Assembly: GCA_029747015.1 (NCBI GenBank)
Contig: JAKOGI010000362.1
Span: 363,501 to 427,500 of the forward strand
Length of the DNA: 64,000 nt
Direction: 5' to 3'
From: Carnegiea gigantea
Taxonomy: Eukaryota > Streptophyta > Magnoliopsida > Caryophyllales > Cactaceae
Part shown: one piece after another, positions 56,144 to 64,000 of the stretch
Layout: each line of letters opens with the position of its first letter
Numbering within the stretch: position 1 is the first letter of the stretch
Position numbers and translations under genes: made by a program
The notes under the pieces: model-generated
The model's input: only the letters and a program-made list of their open reading frames with translations
Told to the model about the DNA's origin: nothing
Databases searched by the model: none

Positions 56144-57792
56144 TCATTATCCCATATTGTAGAAGTCTTGAACCCATCATCTTCATATATCTTTCTAACT
56201 CTACTGTATATAAATGATGACCACAACCCATGCATCTTGGAAAATGTAGAAGTTTCTATGCATGTAAGCTTGCCTTGCATGATTTTCTAGGTCTAACATT
56301 ATCCTCAATTGAGGAACTGAAGAAGAGTTAGCATTGTCAAATTCACTCTCATTCTCCCGCTATATCTCAATGGCCCTATTAAATGTCATCCAAAATTTAA
56401 CCAAACTTAATTGTTCGTTAACAAAGTTACCAAACATGGCATTTTCACTCTTTAATCGTGAGGTTGTCTGCATCAGCCCAGATAAGAATATACCTATGAC
56501 ATATGCTGGAATTCACATATGTCTCAGACCATATATCAAAGTAAACCAATCATTTTTCTCAAGATCAAAATTAGAAATAATCCACGGCCATGTAGATTCA
56601 AATTCTTCTAGGGTCTCAGAGCCCCACACACATGAATTCAATATGCTATGGAAGTTAGGATCACTATTCAAAACACCACCCACCTTCTCAAAGACTTTAT
56701 TCATTATATGCTAAATACAAAATCTGTGGATGGAAGTATTAAAAACCCTTTCTATAAGACTCTTTGTTGCGCTGTGTTGATCGATGACAATATGTGTAGG
56801 CTTCTGACCTACCATAGCTTCTAAGAATTTCCCGAATAACCACACAAAACTATCAACTTTCTCAATAGCCAAAAATCCAGCTCCAAATTTCATAGACTGC
56901 CTATGGTGGTTTATTCTATTTCTAGTGAAACGAGCAAAGACTACGGAGTACCTGTTTGTACCATATGTAGTATCAAATGAAATGACATCACCAAACAAAT
57001 AATAATTTTTTCTACTGATGCCATCTGCCCATAAGACATGTTTTACCCTACTGTTCTAGTCCATTCCATTTGCAAAGTAAAAAGAACGATTTTCTATTTT
57101 GGTCCTTCTAACATTCTCAATGAACATCTAAGCAGCATAATTCTTGATCAAAGCTTTCAAATCTCCACAAAAATTTTGCAAATCCCTTTTCATGCAACCA
57201 ACATTGCCCAACGCCACCCCCCCAATCGCTCTTTCATTAAATTAAATGCCTTCCACATACCAATATTATTTTAAGCATAGATTCACATCTCTGGAGCATT
57301 TTAACATAAGTATTTTTGAAGGGATAGCAAGTGGATGTGTATGACCTTCATGTACCTTGAAAATTTCACCCTTAGTAGTCCTTTTGAAAGTACATGCCAT
57401 ACAACCTTCTCTAGTTAGGCTTCTCCTCCTTTTTGTTTTGACATTATTTTGTGCCAATTTTTCAGTGCCATTACCACCGTCTGTGTTAGTAACATCAATT
57501 GGTAATTCCAATTTAATCAGCTCGGACTCCTTTTGTTTGTGCCAACCTTCTTTCGAGCAAACGCAATAGTTCTAGCATATGATTCCATTTTCTCTTTTCG
57601 TCAATGAAAGTTGCATACTAAAGCCAACATGGTGTGCATAGGTCTTGCAAAAATCTATCCCTTGTCCAATTAATCGAATACCATACCTAGAGTAGGCCTA
57701 AACTCATTGTCACAAATCGGGTAAATCTCATTACAGTCATTGGATTTCTTTGGCATCACATAAATGGCCATATCATTCTGAGTAGCATCCAT
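56144..57792 (-). pseudogene. FAR1/MULE-type protein, N-terminal part (DNA-binding and transposase-like domains)
   Basis: A start ATG at about 57792 lies just after a 'ttattatag' acceptor-like sequence. 'FRPTLGM' and 'FCKTYAHHVGFSMQ' (about 57600-57720, two frames) begin the FAR1 DNA-binding domain. It continues as 'REGCMACTFKRTTKGEIFKVHEGHTHPLAIPSK' (57310-57420). The MULE transposase-like domain shows 'FGDVISFDTTYGTNRY' (first Asp of the DDE set), 'HHRQSMKFGAGFLAIEKVDSFVWLF' and 'PTHIVIDQHSATKSLI' (second Asp), then 'EFESTWPWIISNF' with the likely Glu region. Several stops and frameshifts are present. It could be a FAR1-related transcription factor or a MULE transposase; no terminal inverted repeats were found to decide. 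Confidence 0.75.
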
Positions 57793-58376
57793 CCCTATAA
57801 TAAGACAAAAGCTACTTATATCATGCAATTAAAGTTGGTGTCAATCATAATCATAAATATGTGATTAGTTTCTGTGAACATAAACAAAGGAAAGAAAAGA
57901 AAAAGGCTGATTATTACTTTCAGTGGCTTTACCCCAATAACGTTCGTCCAATTAGATGATCATATAAGAGCAAAATTGTAGCCATATCACCAATGCCATG
58001 ATCAAACATGATAATCAAACATATACGAAAAATCGAAACCCACCTCCGTGAAAACAAGGGAACCCAAAAACAGGAAAAACACTTACTTTGGGCAACTTTG
58101 CTGAGCGCCCAACCTTGGCAACTGGGAAGATGCACTATGGTGGTGAGAAGGGCACTGCTATAAGAGGTTTCTTACACGGCAATGCCAGCCAATAGTAGCA
58201 TTTGAGAGTTGACGAGAACAGTGAGGAGAGAGCGCCCTATTCCTAGGGGCTTTTATGTGGCAAGTGAATTGAAACCCTCCCAATGATCCGGGCCCGGCCC
58301 GCGTCATCCAACGGTTGTGATTAATAGTTCCGAGTTCTTATTATAACTCCTAGTTCTCAATGGCTACTTTCTCACA

Positions 58377-58377
<1 letters not shown>
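57793..58377 (-). other. Possible 5' region of the FAR1-like gene
   Basis: On the minus strand it lies upstream of the ATG. It holds an acceptor-like 'ttattatag' and a GC-rich 'gggcccggcccgcg' (58286-58301) that could be promoter-proximal. No coding domain is seen. Confidence 0.3.
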
Positions 58378-58432
<55 letters not shown>

Positions 58433-58440
58433 GTATATGT
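58378..58440. repeat. (AT)n and (GTAT)n microsatellite
   Basis: About 20 AT units to 58420, then 'gtatgtatgtatgtatatgtat'. Confidence 0.9.
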
Positions 58441-58489
58441 ATATTGTATATTGTATATATATTAAAGGTCTCAAAAGTCAATGTGTATA

Positions 58490-59152
58490 TATGTATATAT
58501 ATCACCCTAGAGGGGTAAGTAGGGTGATCACTTAAAATTTAAGACTTTATATAAAACTCAATGTACTTTGAACTTGCACTGCCAATGTCAGACATGACAA
58601 CTTTGAGAGTTAGTCACCAACATCAATAATAAGCAAAATTAAAGTGCATGAAAAAAAATATGACAAAACACAAATAAGTTTACCCTCTAAATAGGGCTAG
58701 TTATCGCATAAGAACTTCTTCTCTTGGGATTTAATCACCTTTACTTCTTGGTCACTTAAGAAATACACACCATGACGCTATTGCCTTTGGCTTTACACAC
58801 TATCTAGCATTCCAATCTTAGTTGACTAAGGAACTCAGCTAACACACTAAGCAAGTATTGACCTCTCAGTACCTAGCTACCCAAGTAAGTTCGTTAACTT
58901 GTTACAAACCTCCTTTTCAAATATTTTTATGAACAAGAAGTACACAAGAGAGTATAAAGGATGTTTGCACTTGAGCTCTTTTCACAATGTAGTTCTTTCT
59001 TGTGTGTCGTAGTATGCTTCAGCTCCACCTTTTATAGATTTGAAGCTTTCCTGAATATTGGAGAAGTACTTGTCATTTCTTCAATGTATTTTGTCTAGAA
59101 TCCAATGTTGCTGACTTGAACCTTAGTGTTTCCAAACATGGCTCTTGATGGA
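58490..59152 (-). mobile_element. Sirevirus-like LTR fragment
   Basis: 'caccctagaggggtaagtaggg' (58502-58523) resembles the 'ctaaagggggcggtgaatagg' end of the Sirevirus LTR at 17919. The further layout matches, including a TATA-like 'tataaaaggtgg' on the minus strand near 59030. It is cut at 59153 by LTR G. The family assignment is tentative. Confidence 0.4.
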
Positions 59153-61595
59153 TGTAACGCCCTAAATTAAACATGTTTCACTGTTTATATCTTCCTTAAT
59201 AAATCCTTTAATTATAATCTAGATAACCCAATGATAGGGGCATTATCGCCGTCCAGAAGGACAAGGCTTGAAACATGAGTGCTATAAATAATATGGCTAA
59301 GCATAACCTCAAACATATACACTCACATCAAGTGTTAACCAATGAAGGGTTTATAAGCCATAGTAAAATAAATCACTATATAGTCTACATCTTCATCCAC
59401 AGAAGAATTCAATATACAGCTTTAAGGTATGCATATACTGCATTACTTCTGATCCACCTGGATTTCTTTACTTCACTAATTCTCTTCAGCTGATTTGTTC
59501 GCATGAGGGTAATTCTCTGAGCATTTGCCGAAAACAAAACATGAAAACATTTCGAATTGTGAGCTGAAGCTTAGTACATGCATTTTTGAGTTGTTAAATG
59601 ATCATTGAAACACTGGTTAGGCCCGCTTTGCAATTCATTTAGTTAAAACAGTGAATAAGATGATGTAAAGCTGCATTACTAGTTATTATCTGATAGTGAA
59701 CCCCTTGATACTGTTACGATCTATGGATAGGTGTACACTTGCCAAGCCGATCGGGGACCTGGCGTGAAGCCGCGCGGGTAACTGAAGGACGAATGCCCTA
59801 TAGATGATAACTGATAGGGTCACTAATTAACGGATAAATCACTGTGTAAACTGATTCATTGATGTACTTACCAGAACATGATACTTTGATAAATGAACTC
59901 TGATTTCTAAAGATACAGGCAATGGACGTACCTTGAGTCTTTAAAAATATCATCTGACTTGATACAAGTCAGCTATTTCATAAATGTCATCTGACTTGAT
60001 AAATAGATACTGACTTGATAACACTTATGCAAAATGGGGAACGATAACTAGGCCTCAACTCTATTTCATACATGTCATTATAAGTATGTGTAGTCAGTAA
60101 ATGATCCTTACTCGCATAATTGAGTAAGTAAAAGTATGTGTGACAGAAATTGAGTAATGAAATGGGATACATAACTTGTGCATTTCCATATAATGAACCG
60201 ATTTAAATCAGTTAGGGTTATTGAACTTGAAATACAATAAATTGAAGCAAAATAGGCCAAATGGAAATGATTGAGGTGATAATGAAAAGATTTTAATTGA
60301 TATAAATGAAATATGGATTTCTGATATTTTTGAAATGGATAATGAAAAGTGTGATGCTTCTGAAATGGATAATAGAAGGTTCAATGCCATGAGAGGTGTT
60401 GTGAGGTTCATAAAAGCTCAAATAATCTCAGTTCATCTGATAGACACTAACTTGAGTCATTACTGTGCCCACTTCACAAATTTCATTTTCATGCACACTT
60501 AACTCGGTTTTCAAGCCCAAGTAAGCTTCTATACATAAACAAGCTTGTTGAACTCACTACACTTTGTAATTACACTTGTTAAACTTGCAATACCCATAAT
60601 TATATAGAAACTTCTAAAAATACTTCCAACTGTCATGATTTCAGTATTCACCCATGTTACCGTTTGGTGGTCTGCATTATAAAATTCATACCTTTCACTC
60701 CTGACCTCCAATTAAGATATAAAACCCCAATATAAAATGCTCATGATGTCCACTACAACTTTTATTCAGGACACAAAGCATGATTCACATAATAGGGTCC
60801 ATAAAATTAGGGTAGAACACAGACGTGCACAATTTCAGTTCAATCTGTGCAGTCATAGCAAAACGACCATAACTTTTTCCACAGAAGTCGGATTAAGGCG
60901 ATTCAAAAGGCATTTGAAAGATAACTCATTGCTCTATCCACACTCCAAAAATAACAATTTTTTAGCGACCCAATCAATACCAGTTTTTCCGTAAATTTAC
61001 TGTTCCAGTTTAGTTCCCAGTTTCAATGTATTCTGTACAGTCTTGAGTAAATTGGTCATGACTTTGTCCACACAACTCAAAATTGAGTAATTCCAAAGCC
61101 TATTGAAAGCTAACGCATCCAGCTATCACTACACCAAAAATCATGAATTTTGGATGTGCCAAACAGTACCAGTTTAATCCTGAAATCACCCCTATTTCAG
61201 GTCTGTTTACAGCTCACTAATCACATCTTTGCAATCTTTTCTTCACATAACCACCCACTACAATCACTTCATAACTTATATAAATCAGCATAAACATCTG
61301 GATATTCATTACCAATGCCAACTAACACAAAATCTCATTTAAAACAATCCAAATCCGTTACTTCAACTAAACTTGCATGATCAAGAACAATCCCAGCCTT
61401 AGCATGCTTTCTTGCTTAACCAACCATTTAACACTTTAAAGATAACTCTAATACTTATCAATTAGCATGATCAACAATAAAAACCAGCAAGAACAAGATT
61501 TAAAATCAAAAATCAGCATGATAGGGATTGAAGTTTACTCACTTTGTGCTTGAATATATGAAGATTGACGTGGTGTTTGATGGTGGTAGGTGTTG
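59153..61595 (-). mobile_element. LTR G: chromovirus LTR (Tekay-like), interrupted by element F
   Basis: It starts TGTAACGCCC. It shares with the LTR of element C the 'gagctgaagctt' block, 'taggtgtacacttgccaagccgatc', and 'gaagccgcgcgggtaact' at the same relative positions (59562, 59730, 59766). The high end is not reached before element F begins at 61596, so the rest should lie beyond the right edge. No internal domains are seen. Confidence 0.65.
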
Positions 61596-62876
61596 TGTTA
61601 AAAATGTACCGTAAGTGCACGGTGCCAGTTGTAGCTAGCAAAGGCAAGTACGGGTCGTGTCCACAGAGAACTTAGTTTCAACCACCGAATCGATTTCTAA
61701 TACTTAATCTAGGCGAATGTCGAGTGAAGTTGGTTTAGCTGATTCTAACTCTATTTGGTCTAAGTCAATTATGAGAAGGGAATCCTGGATTGGGGTTCAC
61801 CGCACTGTGACGTTCATTAGAAAATAAACTAGGTCGTGTGAATCTGCCTGCAAGATAATTGAAATGGAATTATTACCGGTTTAAAGCATCTACGCCTACT
61901 TTCGAAGGTCATTAGACTGATCAAGCTAACCTAGTTGTCTACTTTCGTGAAACTAGAATAACAAAACCACAAGATCATGTAATTTCAATTCCCAATTGCA
62001 CCCCCAACTACTTTCGTGTCAAGTAATTCAATTGCTCACAAAGCTACTCTAAGTAAAGGACCTAACTTTCGTTAGTCTCCTAAACCCTAATTAAGAACAT
62101 GAATAAAACCCTCTCAGGCAATTCATCGAACACCTGGCATGCTAAGTGAGAATTCAATTATACTCTGGCGTAATTCACAAAAACCTAGAATTAACAATCC
62201 AATTTACATCACAGGGGCTACACCCAATCCAAGATTAAGGAATTTAGCCGCTAAACATGATTCTAAACAACATCTCAATCAAGAACATACACATACCAAG
62301 AATACGAATACTTGAATTAAGACGTAGAAGAAAAAGAAGAAGAATATACTCTGTATATAATCTGCAGCAGTAATCTACCAAAAGCGTAACCAAATTCAAT
62401 CCAAGGCTTCGAATTAAAATTGCAATAAAATAGACCTAGGAACCCTCAAATCGCCCCTTTTCGAGAGAGAGGAAAAAGGTAGAATCCAAAAACTCCCAAT
62501 TACCATGCCAAAACAGCGACAAAACAGCGACAACTAAAGTGGCACGGTCGTGCCACTCGGTACGGTGGCCCCGTGCCACTTCTCTGTCTTTAGCTTCTTC
62601 CCTTCTTTTGGTGGCACGCTCGTGCCACCTCGCCTGGAGTGACCGTGCCTCTTATTTTAACTCAATATTGATCCTTTTTGCTTCAATTTGGCGCGGCATT
62701 AGCTTGTTTTCCTCATTTATTCAAGTCAGGCTCCTGTAAACACAAAAACACGACTTTTAGGCAGATTTGAGATAAACAATGAATAATCGACCTCTAAACT
62801 CACAAAATTATACCAGAAACTGCCGAGTTAATAGGTAAAAATCATGCCTAAAAGTGTGTAAAATATAGGTTTATCA
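61596..62876 (-). repeat. Element F 3' LTR
   Basis: 1281 bp. Its CGTGCC-rich cluster is at 62538-62648, with different palindrome arms from E. Confidence 0.8.
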
Positions 62877-64000
62877 ACTCCCCCATGCCTATCTCTTGCT
62901 TGTCCCCAAGCAAGACTAGAACCAAAAGAGGGAGTCAAGAACCTCTAGCTACTCGCCTCCTCAGGCAAGGCTAACAGTGGATCAGTCGAATCGAACACAA
63001 TTGCGCACAGCCAATGGGATAATTTGAGGCATAAATACAATTTGCAAGATTCAGTTCAAATCATTGGAGGACCACACGTTCAAGTCAACACACCGTCGAA
63101 CCATATCACCCCCTCCCCAATCATGACGCATCCAAACAAGTAGTGGGCTAGTTGGCTTGGTAGTGACTCTCATAGGGGGGGCAATGTAAATGCTCTCCCT
63201 CACATGTGTTTAAGATGTAAAGAGGTTCACTCGATTCGCTTCCACTAAAACAATCTACCATAGGCTTGGAGAATTCTCAACTCTCCACCGCTAAAGTGCA
63301 AAATACACGACAACAATCAAGAGGACTTCGCAGGGTTGAAATGGGGCTAAGGGTATAGGTAAGAGAGGGACAAACAGTTTGGGAAATGTGGAGCTAAAAG
63401 CCATAGCTAGTGAGCAACCAACAATTAAACAGATCACATCGCACTCTCAATGAAATCAAACATACCTAAACCCAATGGACCATCGGGAACGCACTATGCT
63501 TAACACGCCAAACACTTTTATTACTTTTTTTTTTTCCTTTCTTTCTTCTTTTTTTTTTTTTTTTGGGTTGGCGAGGGATAAGATAAATAAGTGCTTGGCA
63601 TGCACAATAACAGTAAGAAAGTTTCCCGAATAATCATCATGATGTATCCCCATTAAATGCCAAAATAACCACAACGATACCCAAAAGTTACCCACAAACG
63701 TGAAGCGTTGCTCTACTGGCTTTGGCTTGAAGGTAGGAAATATGTTAAGGCCAAATGCTAGCAGTGAGAGGTTCACAACAAAACAGATAAGGCTCAAGGG
63801 GGTAAGCAAAGGGTAAACATTACATCACAGGTGGCAATTTGGCTATGTAGCTCAAAAAGAAATTAATGCCTCTATCATTTTTATTGCTGTATACATGCTA
63901 AAAGCGATTTCAAAGAGAATCCAACCAAGTTCTAGAGATGCTATCATGGAAGAGACACACATGGAAAAGAAATGAGACTAAATTGATGAATTAGTCTATA
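61596..64000 (-). mobile_element. Element F: relative of element E, 3' end only
   Basis: 61596-62876 is an LTR (TGTTAA...TTATCA) alignable with element E's LTR over most of its length. The block from 'ctgattctaactctatttgg' to 'cacaggggctacaccca' is almost identical. It is followed by the tract 'catgggggagt' (minus, 62877-62887) and a 3' region like that of E ('ttggggacaagcaagaga', then 'gggctaagg...gtggagct' at about 63344-63394 against 48763-48804). Coding sequence, the second LTR and the target duplication lie outside the window. The open stretch at 63456-63809 has no domain. Confidence 0.8.

Overview
This window is nuclear DNA of a flowering plant. It is nearly all transposable elements, often inserted into one another, with remnants of two host-type genes. 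The plant assignment rests on chromovirus, Sirevirus and Athila-like LTR retrotransposons, FAR1/MULE-type coding sequence, primer-binding sites matching plant tRNA-Asp and initiator tRNA-Met, and an Au-type SINE tail. I cannot name the species. I found no intact host gene, rRNA, tRNA gene or CRISPR array. No coding region is intact over its full length.

Layout, left to right. 1-2228: 3' internal remnant of an Athila-like element. 2229-4521: two copies of one LTR-like sequence in opposite orientation, making a 2.3 kb inverted repeat. 4522-7387: chromovirus-type LTR. 7388-11394: AT-rich intergenic DNA with a duplicated host block, one SINE tail and one SINE candidate. 11395-16499: element A, a plus-strand non-autonomous LTR retrotransposon. 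16500-17885: leader-like DNA and a TPR-domain pseudogene. 17886-23054: minus-strand Sirevirus-type Ty1/copia element with an env-like ORF, truncated inside reverse transcriptase. 23055-28235: element B, related to A, minus strand. 28236-38998: element C, a Tekay/Del-type chromovirus with an extra ORF between the primer-binding site and gag. 38999-40400: duplicated host block and an LTR fragment. 41447-57792: a FAR1/MULE-type pseudogene split by element D (42053-56138, chromovirus, target duplication CCTGG). D is itself split by element E (46969-54136, non-autonomous gag-protease element, target duplication ACCGT). 58490-64000: a Sirevirus-like LTR fragment, then a chromovirus LTR (G) interrupted by element F, a relative of E that runs off the window.

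The families fall into three groups by priming and coding content. Chromoviruses C and D use an initiator-Met-type primer site and carry protease, RT, RNase H, integrase and chromodomain. The Sirevirus carries copia pol plus an env-like ORF. A, B and E share a tRNA-Asp primer site and encode only Gag-type proteins, plus protease in E. They would depend on polymerase and integrase supplied in trans. F shares E's LTR but its primer site lies outside the window. The order of insertion can be read directly: FAR1 gene, then D, then E; and LTR G, then F.

The least explained items are the accessory ORF of C (34781-35527), the shared mini-Gag/C-terminal protein of A and B, a repeated conserved non-coding block in the 3' parts of A and B, and CGTGCC-rich palindromic clusters at matching places in the LTRs of A, B, E and F.
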